Assembly: GCA_900290255.1 (NCBI GenBank)
Contig: OMOD01000024.1
Coordinates: 34,300 to 98,299 of the forward strand
Direction: 5' to 3'
DNA from: Candidatus Sulfotelmatobacter kueseliae
GTDB lineage: Bacteria > Acidobacteriota > Terriglobia > Terriglobales > Acidobacteriaceae
Length of the DNA: 64,000 bases
Part shown: piece after piece, positions 10,153 through 18,392 of the stretch
How positions within the stretch are numbered: position 1 is the first letter of the stretch
How the letters are laid out: each line of letters begins with the position of its first letter
The notes under the pieces: generated by a model
Seen by the model: the letters and a program-made list of their open reading frames with translations, nothing else
Database searches by the model: none
Told to the model about the DNA's origin: nothing
Translations under genes and position numbers: made by a program

Positions 10153-10791
10153 ATGTCCCGTTCCCCGAGCTTCGCAGGAGTGATTCTGGCCGCAGGCGAA
10201 TCCGCGCGCATGGGCACGGACAAGGCTCTTCTGCCCTGGCCACCGCAGGTCGCAGGGCAGCCGGCGTCGAACGACACCTTCCTTTCGGCGGCGATCCGGT
10301 CGCTGACTCTCGCCACCGATTTTGTGACCGTGGTGGTGGGACAGAATGAAGCGGCGCTGGCGCCGCTGGTGTATGCCAGCGGAGCGGCGACGGTCACCAA
10401 TCCTGACCCCAGCCGCGGGCAGTTCAGTTCCCTGCAGGTGGGACTGCACGAAGTGCTCAACCGTGGGCGCGATGCGGCGGTGATTACGCTGGTGGACCGG
10501 CCTCCAGTCGGCGCCACGACGATTGGAATCCTGCGTGCCGCCTTCGAAGCCGCGGAGCCGAACATCTGGGCGGTGGTTCCCGAGTTCTCGGGAGAGCACG
10601 GCCATCCTTATTTGGCCGGCCGCGAATTGATCGAAGCCTTTCTGCAGGCCCCGCCCACGGCCTCGGCACGCGACATCGAACATCGCCTTCAGCAACACAT
10701 TCAGTACGTTACGGTTGGTGATCCGCTCGTCGTCCTGAACGTCAACACTCCGGAGGAGTACGCCGCGTTGCTGGAGAAGACGGCGATCTGA
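10153..10791 (+). CDS. MobA-like NTP transferase (MocA/CoxC-type molybdenum cofactor nucleotidyltransferase)
   Basis: GVILAAGESARMGTDKALLPW; downstream of XdhC-like gene. Start placed at ATG 10153, after the repeat. Confidence 0.87.
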   Translation: MSRSPSFAGVILAAGESARMGTDKALLPWPPQVAGQPASNDTFLSAAIRSLTLATDFVTVVVGQNEAALAPLVYASGAATVTNPDPSRGQFSSLQVGLHEVLNRGRDAAVITLVDRPPVGATTIGILRAAFEAAEPNIWAVVPEFSGEHGHPYLAGRELIEAFLQAPPTASARDIEHRLQQHIQYVTVGDPLVVLNVNTPEEYAALLEKTAI

Positions 10792-10800
10792 TGAACAATT

Positions 10801-10868
10801 TTAGATTGCAGATTTCAGATTTGACCCCAAATCAATCTGCAATCTGAAATCTCAAATCTACAATCTGA
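10801..10868. repeat. heptad inverted array B: TTAGATT GCAGATT TCAGATT / loop / AATCTGC AATCTGA AATCTCA AATCTAC AATCTGA
   Basis: Direct reading; 7-bp period in both arms; arms reverse complementary. Confidence 0.92.
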
Positions 10869-10922
10869 AATGGCTACGGCACCATTGCGCATTCCGGCCT
10901 CGGCACGTTATTGTCGAAGTGC

Positions 10923-11648
10923 ATGGAAATCCGGGCAACGTACCCAACCTACCGCACCCAGCACGACTTTCTGGAATCGGTTCTCCGGCTCTCGCCGCGG
11001 GTGGCGGCGTTCGATTGCGACGGCACGCTATGGTCGAACGACGCCGGGATAACTTTTTTCGAGTGGGAGATCAAGAATGGTGTCGTGTCGGCTGAAGTCG
11101 GCCGGGCCATGCGCGCCCGGTATGCGGAATACGAGGCAGGCAGGGTCAGCGAAGACGAGATTTGCGGTGAGATGGTGACCATGCACAAAGGGCTGCCCTG
11201 TGCGGCGGTGATCGAGGCGGCTTCCGACTTCATGACCCGGTTCTTTCCCGGGTCCATCTTCCCCGAGATGCGCGAGTTGGTCCGGCGCCTCGAGGAGAGT
11301 GGTTGTGAGGTCTGGGTGGTTTCAGCGTCGAACGAATGGGTGATCCGCGCCGGCGTCAAGCCCTTCGGCATAGCCGAGAACCGCATCCTGGCCTCGAAAG
11401 TCGAAGTCGAAGATGGGATCGTGACCGACCGCCTGGTGCGGGTCCCTTCGGGCGTGGGCAAGCCGCAAGCGCTGCGAGAGGTTGTGGGTAAAGATGTGGA
11501 CGCGGCTTTTGGCAATTCGCGCTTTGACACGGAAATGCTGGCGGCGGCCGGACACCCGTTTGTCGTCAATCCAAAGCCGGAACTGGAAGCGACGGCACGC
11601 GAACGCGCATGGCCCATCTACTTTCCGGACGGGACGGCGGGACGATAG
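10923..11648 (+). CDS. HAD superfamily (IB/SerB-like) phosphatase
   Basis: FDCDGTLWSND motif I, VVSASNEWVI motif II, AFGNSRFDTEML motif IV. Confidence 0.85.
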   Translation: MEIRATYPTYRTQHDFLESVLRLSPRVAAFDCDGTLWSNDAGITFFEWEIKNGVVSAEVGRAMRARYAEYEAGRVSEDEICGEMVTMHKGLPCAAVIEAASDFMTRFFPGSIFPEMRELVRRLEESGCEVWVVSASNEWVIRAGVKPFGIAENRILASKVEVEDGIVTDRLVRVPSGVGKPQALREVVGKDVDAAFGNSRFDTEMLAAAGHPFVVNPKPELEATARERAWPIYFPDGTAGR

Positions 11649-11662
11649 CGGATTGACGCACC

Positions 11663-11822
11663 TCAGGGGCTAAAGCCCAGCTATAACGGGCCACTTCATC
11701 GCAGCGCTAAAGCGCTGCGCCACCCAAAATCCACCCTATTCGCCTAGGCTGTCGAGCTGCGCTCGACCGGACAGCCCCTTCGGCTTCGCTCAGGGCAGGC
11801 GAGGGCGGCTGCCCCCACATGG
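11663..11822. repeat. composite of GGGCTAAAGCCC and AGCGCTAAAGCGCT palindromes followed by a double-hairpin element (GTCGAGCTGCGCTCGAC + GGACAGCC...GGCGGCTGCCCCCACATGG)
   Basis: Direct reading; double-hairpin structure recurs at 20905-20983, 24974-25020 and inside mutS 26735-26784. Confidence 0.85.
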
Positions 11823-11889
11823 CATCTGCGTATCGCGGCGCTGAAAGCGCGCCAACACGTCCTGGCACCTTGCCGTTAGAATTGCAACC

Positions 11890-12249
11890 ATGTATTCCGC
11901 CCAACTGCTCGATCACTTTCAGAATCCGCGCAACGCGGGCGAAATTGCGGCACCTGACGCCATAGCGGAGATTGAGAACCCGGTGTGCGGGGATGTGCTC
12001 CGGCTGACGCTCTCGATCGAAGCGGGACGGGTCAGGGAAATCCGATTTCGGGCGAAAGGATGCGTTGCGGCGATGGCATGCGCCTCTGCGCTGACCGAAC
12101 TGGTGGCCGGAAAGACGGTGGAAGAAGCGCGAAATATGACCCGCGCCAGCTTGACCGCCGCGGTCGGAGGCCTGCCGCAAGGTTCGACTCATGCAGCGCA
12201 GTTGGCTCTGGATGCGCTGGCGGCCGGGTTGCGCCAGCAGGAGCGTTAG
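11890..12249 (+). CDS. NifU/IscU N-terminal-like iron-sulfur cluster scaffold protein
   Basis: YSAQLLDHFQNPRNAGEI, NPVCGDVLRLTL, RAKGCVAAMACASALTELVAGKTVEEA. Confidence 0.9.
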   Translation: MYSAQLLDHFQNPRNAGEIAAPDAIAEIENPVCGDVLRLTLSIEAGRVREIRFRAKGCVAAMACASALTELVAGKTVEEARNMTRASLTAAVGGLPQGSTHAAQLALDALAAGLRQQER

Positions 12250-12291
12250 CCGGCTGCTGGGAAACTCTCTTCGCCGGTCGACCATTCCCTC

Positions 12292-12358
12292 AGCGACTGA
12301 AGTCGCGGTTGAATTCGCGGCACTTACGGCGCGGCTGGAAGCCGCGCCCTTTCAAAAC
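12292..12358. repeat. intergenic palindromes (AGCGACTGAAGTCGC, GGCGCGGCTGGAAGCCGCGCC)
   Basis: Hairpin sequences of the form stem-TGAA-stem, followed by ccctttcaaa. Confidence 0.75.
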
Positions 12359-12480
12359 AGGGCCGCAGGTCGAGTTCTTCAGCAGCCTGGCAGCGCGGCG
12401 CACCAAAGGAATCTGACGGATTACCGATGTTCCAGTTTCCACAGCGGCAAAGCCCTCCGCCGTGAGGTAAGATTTAATAC

Positions 12481-12966
12481 ATGCTGGCAGCCAGCAGGAT
12501 CGACGAAGTACGCCAGGCAGTCGCTGAACTGGCGCAAGCTGCGCCTACCGCCCGCGATCTGATGCAGCAGATGGTCAAGGCGCTGCACGAGCGCATGCTG
12601 AAATACAACTGGGTCGGCTTCTACTTGCTTGAACCGGGGGCGGACCCGCCGGTTCTGGTGCTGGGTGCATTCGAGGGCGCCATGACCCCGCATACGCGCA
12701 TTCCGCTGAACCAGGGCATTTGCGGGGCGGCCGCCTCGAGCGGGCGAACCGTTGTGGTGGACGACGTCAGCAAGGATCCGCGCTATCTCGCCTGTTCGCT
12801 CGAGACCAAGTCCGAGATCGTTGTGCCGGTGTTTGTCCAGGGCAAGGTGGTCGGCGAGCTCGATATCGACAGTCACTTCTCTTCTGCTTTCACCCTTGAA
12901 CACCAGGAACTGGTGCAGTACTGCGCCATGCTGGTGGGAACGAAACTGGAAGCTTCCGGAAGATGA
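12481..12966 (+). CDS. GAF domain protein, free methionine-(R)-sulfoxide reductase-like
   Basis: NWVGFYLLEPG, GICGAAASSGRTVVVDDVSKDPRYLACSLETKSEIVVPVFVQGKVVGELDIDSH. Confidence 0.8.
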   Translation: MLAASRIDEVRQAVAELAQAAPTARDLMQQMVKALHERMLKYNWVGFYLLEPGADPPVLVLGAFEGAMTPHTRIPLNQGICGAAASSGRTVVVDDVSKDPRYLACSLETKSEIVVPVFVQGKVVGELDIDSHFSSAFTLEHQELVQYCAMLVGTKLEASGR

Positions 12967-13370
12967 AGCGCGTGGTCGCGGCCCTCATCCAGAAGGACGG
13001 CAAGCTGCTGGTGTGTCAGCGCACGCGCCATCAGACCATGCCGCTGAAATGGGAATTTCCCGGCGGCAAGATCGAGGACGGAGAGCAGCCGCGCGACGCC
13101 CTGTACCGCGAACTGGAAGAAGAAATCGGAATCCTGGCGACGATCGGCGACGAAGTGGCGCGCATCCGCCATGAATATCCCAATCGCAGCATGGTCGAAC
13201 TGCGCTTCTTCGTGGTGCGCGAGTACCAGGGAGAGATCGAGAACCGCATCTTCCGCGATATTCAGTGGGCCGCGCTCAAGGACCTGCCGCAGTACGATTT
13301 TCTGGAAGCCGATCTGACCCTGGTGCGGGATCTCGCCGCGGGAAAGCTGCTCCAGGAAGACTCTGAATAA
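12963..13370 (+). CDS. NUDIX hydrolase (MutT-like, 8-oxo-dGTP diphosphatase type)
   Basis: Nudix box GKIEDGEQPRDALYRELEEEIGI; ATGA overlap with upstream GAF gene. Confidence 0.92.
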   Translation: MKRVVAALIQKDGKLLVCQRTRHQTMPLKWEFPGGKIEDGEQPRDALYRELEEEIGILATIGDEVARIRHEYPNRSMVELRFFVVREYQGEIENRIFRDIQWAALKDLPQYDFLEADLTLVRDLAAGKLLQEDSE

Positions 13371-13427
13371 GCTCTCAGATATCCAGCGGCATTAAGGACT
13401 AAGTGGATTGTTAATCAGGGGACGGCA

Positions 13428-14174
13428 ATGCTGAAGCACATTGGACTCGTGTTCATCACGGCGTTGACCTTCATGGTGGTCTCACGATGTAAAGCCGCAA
13501 CCACGGACGAAATCTTGAGAGTTTACTGGAACAAGCAATCGCTTGCAGAACTCCAAAAAATTATTCCTGATCAGAAAGCCGCCCGGCAATTCGCGACAGC
13601 GGTCCTGATGGCGGAGCCGCATACGGACCCTGAGAACATTCATAAGCTGGATGTTGATATGGAAGTTCTGGTGGAATACGAGTTCGTTGACTTGAAGGGG
13701 GACGGCAGCGAGCAGTTTGTGTGCCTGTTGGACATTACCGGCCGTATGCGTCCGACCCTGCTGATGGCGGTTGAGAACGATCACGGCCATCTTAAAACGG
13801 CCTATCTAACGGGCGGGGAAGGCGCTTATGGCATGGGCTACCTCAGCGGCATTATCCGGGACATCAAGCACAACGGAAGGAATGAAGTTCTCACGGTTGA
13901 AGCGCTGGGGCCGTTCGGTGGTGCGGCTTTCCCGACTCCGTATCTCGAGCATATCAATGTTTATCAGGATGGCAAGTTCGTTCAATCGGACCGCGAGTTT
14001 CTTGACTACTACAGGAACGTGTCGCTACCCCAGCGTAGTGAAGAACTCAGTGATCTGTTGCAGCACGGTCCTCCACCTGATGCTGGTCCTGAGGAACGAG
14101 AAGACTATCGAAAGAGCATTGAGGCGAAGCAAAAAGAAATTGCGGCGTTGCGCAAGCTGCTCTCCAATCCCTAG
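13428..14174 (+). CDS. uncharacterised secreted protein
   Basis: 248-aa ORF with N-terminal hydrophobic segment; no family recognised. Confidence 0.65.
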   Translation: MLKHIGLVFITALTFMVVSRCKAATTDEILRVYWNKQSLAELQKIIPDQKAARQFATAVLMAEPHTDPENIHKLDVDMEVLVEYEFVDLKGDGSEQFVCLLDITGRMRPTLLMAVENDHGHLKTAYLTGGEGAYGMGYLSGIIRDIKHNGRNEVLTVEALGPFGGAAFPTPYLEHINVYQDGKFVQSDREFLDYYRNVSLPQRSEELSDLLQHGPPPDAGPEEREDYRKSIEAKQKEIAALRKLLSNP

Positions 14175-15427
14175 CCCGAGCGCAGCGTCCAGAACCACGC
14201 CACCGACAGAACGATCATCACCACCGTCGTCGCCCAGGCGATCAGGTTGAACAGGCGCGTGTTTACATATTCGCCCATCAATTCCTTCTTGTTGATCAGC
14301 AGCAGCATGAAGATGAGGACGAAGGGCAGCACTATGCCGTTTACCACCTGGGAGAGAACGGCGATTTTCAGGAGCGGCAGGCCGGGAATCAGCACGACTG
14401 CGCCACCAGCCACAATCAGCAAGGTGTAGAGCCAATAAAACATGGGGGCTTCGCCAAACTTCATGTCCACGCCTGATTCAAATCCCAGCCCCTCGCAGAC
14501 CGTGTAGGCGGTGGAAATTGGCAGAATGGACGCGGCGAACAGCGAAGCGTTAAACAGGCCGACGGCAAAAAGTATGTAGGCATACTTCCCCGCCAACGGT
14601 TTCAGCGCGGCCGCCGCGTCGGCAGCCGTCTTGATGTCGCGGTAGCCATGGACATAGAGTGTGGCGGCACAGGCCACGATGATGAACCAGGCGACGATGT
14701 CGGTGAAAATGCAGCCCGTGATCACGTCGAGGCGCGAGGCTTTATAGCCGCGCTTGGTCACGCCCTTCTCGACAATGGACGACTGCAGGTAAAACTGCAT
14801 CCAGGGGGCGATGGTGGTACCAACCACGCCGATGACCATATAAAGGTAGGCCTGTTCGCGGAATGCACTCAGCTTGGGGGGAACGAAAGTGGCTTTGGTG
14901 GCATCCATCCAGGCCGGGTGCGCTGGAATGGCCGCAAAAATGTATGTGATATAGAAAAACGAGGCCGCGAGGAAAATCTTTTCCACGCTTTTGTACTGCC
15001 CGTAGACCACGATCAGCCAGACAATGGCGGCGCACACCGGAACAGTTGCGTAGCGGGGAAGGCCGAATAGCTCCAGGCTGGTCGCGATACCGATAAACTC
15101 CGTCACTACGTTGCCGAAGTTGGTGATCAGAATCCCGATCATCATGAAAAAAGTGATGCGCAGACCGAATTCCTCGCGGATGAGGTCGCTCAGTCCCTTG
15201 CCCGTGACGGCGCCCATGCGGGCGCACATCTCCTGTACCACGATGAGCGCGAGCGTAATCGGGATCATGGTCCACAGCAGAAGATGTCCGTATTGCGCTC
15301 CGGCGAGCGAGTAGGTGTAGATGCCGCCGGCATCATTGTCGACGTTCGCGGTAATGAATCCCGGTCCGACAACAGCAAAAAAGAACAGGATCCGGATCTT
15401 CCAATGTCTCAGGAACCTCATGCGCAC
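14171..15427 (-). CDS. NRAMP (SLC11)-family divalent metal transporter with non-canonical metal-site motifs
   Basis: GPGFITANVDNDAGGIYTYS (canonical DPGN) and GVVGTTIAPWMQFYLQSS (canonical MPH); about 11 hydrophobic segments. Confidence 0.88.
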   Translation of the reverse strand: MRMRFLRHWKIRILFFFAVVGPGFITANVDNDAGGIYTYSLAGAQYGHLLLWTMIPITLALIVVQEMCARMGAVTGKGLSDLIREEFGLRITFFMMIGILITNFGNVVTEFIGIATSLELFGLPRYATVPVCAAIVWLIVVYGQYKSVEKIFLAASFFYITYIFAAIPAHPAWMDATKATFVPPKLSAFREQAYLYMVIGVVGTTIAPWMQFYLQSSIVEKGVTKRGYKASRLDVITGCIFTDIVAWFIIVACAATLYVHGYRDIKTAADAAAALKPLAGKYAYILFAVGLFNASLFAASILPISTAYTVCEGLGFESGVDMKFGEAPMFYWLYTLLIVAGGAVVLIPGLPLLKIAVLSQVVNGIVLPFVLIFMLLLINKKELMGEYVNTRLFNLIAWATTVVMIVLSVAWFWTLRSG

Positions 15428-15598
15428 GCTTCGCAGACATACGGGTGAAGCAGAGTCGAGCAGCTAACGACCGAACAGGATAAACGCAGGCCGGGAATCT
15501 GACCAAAGGAAAAGTGCGCTGCACTTGAGATTTGGCAATGCCGGAGTTGGTCCCGGGTCTTGGGTTTGAGGGCTTGGCTCCTGGGGCGCTCTTGATCC

Positions 15599-16855
15599 TT
15601 ATGCTTTGGGTTGATCGAGGTGCAGGGGGCCCTGGTGGATGACCTCAGTCAGACGCTGGTGCCAGGAGACATCGCGCCACATTCCCACGAACTGTGGTCC
15701 GCAGAAATTGCTGGTTGCCATGGCCAGCCAGCGGCCAGTCGCGGACGCCGTGCGCACCCCCAGTTCACAGAGTTCCTTCACCCAGTCCCACTCCAGCAAC
15801 GGCCAATCCTTGTAGTCGATCACGGCCCAGCACTCGGTAGTGACGAGCGGCTTCCTGGTGGCGCGGGACCAGTCGGCAATGGTTTGGATACCGGAAGCGA
15901 GCCCCGCCTTCCAGTGGTCAGGATTTGACAGGTAGATCTTTTTCCCGCGTTCAGCCAGGTTATCGTAGCCTTTGGGGTCGAAACGCTCGTAGTTGTAGCC
16001 GACCTCGTCGTAGAATGTGGTCCACTGTGTCATCCAGATATGCGCCTCCAGGAAGTCGAGCATGGAGACGTCCTGCTGTTGCAACGCGTCGTATTCGGTG
16101 GTGATGGAAAACGTGAAATCCAGGCCGGGATATGCCCGGCGCACGACCGCGATCGCGTCGCGCATCCATTCCTTTCCCTGCTTGTTGGCGCGTTCCGTGT
16201 TAGGTGGCAGGAACGGCGCCCAGTCGGAGAGCGGAAATTCGTTACACAAGTCAACATAGAGAATGTGGGGCAGCAGTCCGTTCGCCGCGATGCTGTCGAG
16301 CGTAGTCTTCCAGATGCGGCCGTGATCCTCGGGCCCGCGAATCTTCATCCGGGTATCGTCAGCATCCTGACGAAACCAGGTGGACAGTGCGACCCTAAGC
16401 CCCCGATCAGCACACTTGCGAATAAATTGGTTCAACTCGGGCTGCACTCGCACGCGATTCCTGGCCGGACTGCCCCAGACCTGCTGATTCCAGCAAGGCA
16501 GCAACTCCCACGTGCGGTCAGCCGCGGTGGCGACCAGATGCGGATAGGCATCGATGCGGACGGCATCGTATCCGCGTTTTTTCAGCTCATCCAGAATCGA
16601 ATCCCAGTCTTCGTATCCCGCGCCGGGCCAGCGCCGCTCCAGCCAGGAGAAATCCCACATGGCGATCGCGAGCGGGTATTTCAACCTGGTCAGCGAGCCG
16701 CCTTGCGCCTGAGTTCCGCCCTGTGCCGGAGTGCCACCCTGGACCAGAGCGCTACGAGCGGCAGCCGCCGCCAGCGCCGCGATCTTCATAAATTCTCTTC
16801 GTTCCAAAGAACCTCCCCGCATTGGCCACGATTGGAGAAGTCGTATTGCAACCAA
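15599..16855 (-). CDS. secreted cellulase-like glycoside hydrolase (TIM-barrel type)
   Basis: RREFMKIAALAAAAA export signal; GYDAVRIDAYPH, LYVDLCNEFPL, LVTTECWAV (barrel motifs with catalytic-like Glu). Confidence 0.65.
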   Translation of the reverse strand: MVAIRLLQSWPMRGGSLERREFMKIAALAAAAARSALVQGGTPAQGGTQAQGGSLTRLKYPLAIAMWDFSWLERRWPGAGYEDWDSILDELKKRGYDAVRIDAYPHLVATAADRTWELLPCWNQQVWGSPARNRVRVQPELNQFIRKCADRGLRVALSTWFRQDADDTRMKIRGPEDHGRIWKTTLDSIAANGLLPHILYVDLCNEFPLSDWAPFLPPNTERANKQGKEWMRDAIAVVRRAYPGLDFTFSITTEYDALQQQDVSMLDFLEAHIWMTQWTTFYDEVGYNYERFDPKGYDNLAERGKKIYLSNPDHWKAGLASGIQTIADWSRATRKPLVTTECWAVIDYKDWPLLEWDWVKELCELGVRTASATGRWLAMATSNFCGPQFVGMWRDVSWHQRLTEVIHQGPLHLDQPKA

Positions 16856-16893
16856 CCATTCGAGTGAGAGCTAAGGCCCACCACCGCTTTTTC

Positions 16894-18150
16894 TTACAAC
16901 TTCGCGCGCAGCATGCTGATCACGTCGTCGGAGGTGATGACGCCGGTCAACTTGTTGTGGTCGTCGACGACGGGAAGGGTCAGCAGGTTGTACTTGTCGA
17001 ACGACTCGGCAACGTCGTTTTCCTGGTCGGATTCGTGGGCGAGGACCAGCGGCTCCTGAGTCAGCGCCAGCATCGGGGTGGAAAGCGGCGCGAGCACCAG
17101 CCGTGCCAGCGGCACCGCTCCCACCAGCGTACCGTTCGAGTCCACCAGGTAGATGGTGCTTACGGCCTCGACTCCGCCTTCGAATTCGCGCATGGAATCG
17201 ATGGCGTTCTGCACCGTCGCGTTTACCGGCAAGGCCAGAAACTCGGTCGTCATGCGGCCGGCCGCGGTTCCCTCTTTGTGCTCGAGCAGCTCGACGACAT
17301 CCTGCTGAACCTCGGGCTCCATCTGGACCAGGATTTGTTCGGTGCGGTCTTCCGTCAACTCGCCGAGCAGGTCAGCGGCGGCGTCCGGATCCATCTCCTC
17401 GACGATGTCGGCCGCGCGCTCGGAGTCGAGCGATTCGACGATCGATTTCTGCACCTTCGGTTCGACTTCTTCCAGGGCTGAGGCAGCTACGCCCTCGTCG
17501 AGGGTCTGGAACACCGCCTGGCGCTCGTCGGGCGCCAGATCCTCGACGATGTCGGCGATGTCGGCGGGATGCAGTTTGGCCAACCCTTCATGGGAGATTT
17601 TCAGCTTCACGCGGCGCGCGGGATCGGTCTCGATCAGGTCCACAAAGTTCCACGGAATGCTGCGCGACGGGAGGCGACCGAGCAGGACGTGCAGGGCGGA
17701 TTTCGGCGCCACACCCCGCAGCAGGCGTCGGATGGCGCCGCGCGCGCCCACGTCCACGGAATGGACGCGCAGCACGGGATGGGTCTGCCCAGTAGGCTCC
17801 TTCTGCGAATCCAACTGCAGGTCGACGTCGTTGACCCGCACCACTTTTCGGCCGTTGATGTCGATTACCTGTTGATCGAGCAGGTCACGCTCCAAAAGAA
17901 AAAGCCCTTCTGCGCCGTTAGCCACTGGCCATTCCGCCGCTGCCGTTGCCGCCTTCACGCCGCCGTTAATCGCAGACACGGCGGCGAAGGGCAGCACGCG
18001 GTTGCCCGAGTTGGTTTTCACGATGAGCGACGAGATGCGGGCGCGGTCCTCCTGCGGGGCGAGCGTCACTTCACGCACACGCCCGCTGGCCGCGCCAGAC
18101 GGGTCATAGACCGTGGCGCCCAGCAGTTCGCTCAGGGCCAGTATCGTCAT
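16894..18150 (-). CDS. soluble PRC-barrel / MgtE intracellular N-domain / CBS-pair protein
   Basis: LHPADIADIVEDLAPDERQAVFQTLDEGVAASALEEVEP (MgtE_N), VSTIYLVDSNGTLVGAV and LPVVDDHNKLTGVITSDDV (CBS pair); ends after CBS with no TM domain. Confidence 0.85.
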   Translation of the reverse strand: MTILALSELLGATVYDPSGAASGRVREVTLAPQEDRARISSLIVKTNSGNRVLPFAAVSAINGGVKAATAAAEWPVANGAEGLFLLERDLLDQQVIDINGRKVVRVNDVDLQLDSQKEPTGQTHPVLRVHSVDVGARGAIRRLLRGVAPKSALHVLLGRLPSRSIPWNFVDLIETDPARRVKLKISHEGLAKLHPADIADIVEDLAPDERQAVFQTLDEGVAASALEEVEPKVQKSIVESLDSERAADIVEEMDPDAAADLLGELTEDRTEQILVQMEPEVQQDVVELLEHKEGTAAGRMTTEFLALPVNATVQNAIDSMREFEGGVEAVSTIYLVDSNGTLVGAVPLARLVLAPLSTPMLALTQEPLVLAHESDQENDVAESFDKYNLLTLPVVDDHNKLTGVITSDDVISMLRAKL

Positions 18151-18196
18151 CCCGCCTAGAGAATAACCAACTCGCGGGCGATTCGGAATTAAAATC

Positions 18197-18371
18197 TGAC
18201 GTCGGACTGCGGACCCCGGACCTCAGGCGTCAGACCTCGGACTTCGGACCTCAGACCTCAGGCTTTGGACCAATGCTGAAAACTGGCCGTGTGTCGATCC
18301 GAAGAGCCGCAGACCCAGGTGTAGGTCTTGGGTCCGAGGTCTGAGGTCCGAAGTCCGAAGTCTGACGTTCG
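18197..18371. repeat. heptad inverted array C: about 10 RGACNTC units / loop / 7 AGGTCYG units
   Basis: TGACGTC GGACTGC GGACCCC GGACCTC AGGCGTC AGACCTC GGACTTC GGACCTC AGACCTC ... AGGTCTT GGGTCCG AGGTCTG AGGTCCG AAGTCCG AAGTCTG ACGTTCG. Confidence 0.93.
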
Positions 18372-18392
18372 CCCTTCCGTATAATTCAAGCA

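Noticed and set aside
10870-11052. ORF 10870..11052
   Set aside because: Overlaps the well-supported HAD phosphatase in another frame; no recognisable protein character.
15552-15592. GGTCCCG GGTCTTG GGTTTGA GGGCTTG GCTCCTG as a further heptad array
   Set aside because: Roughly 7-bp period but strongly degenerate and no inverted partner arm; kept out of the confident set.
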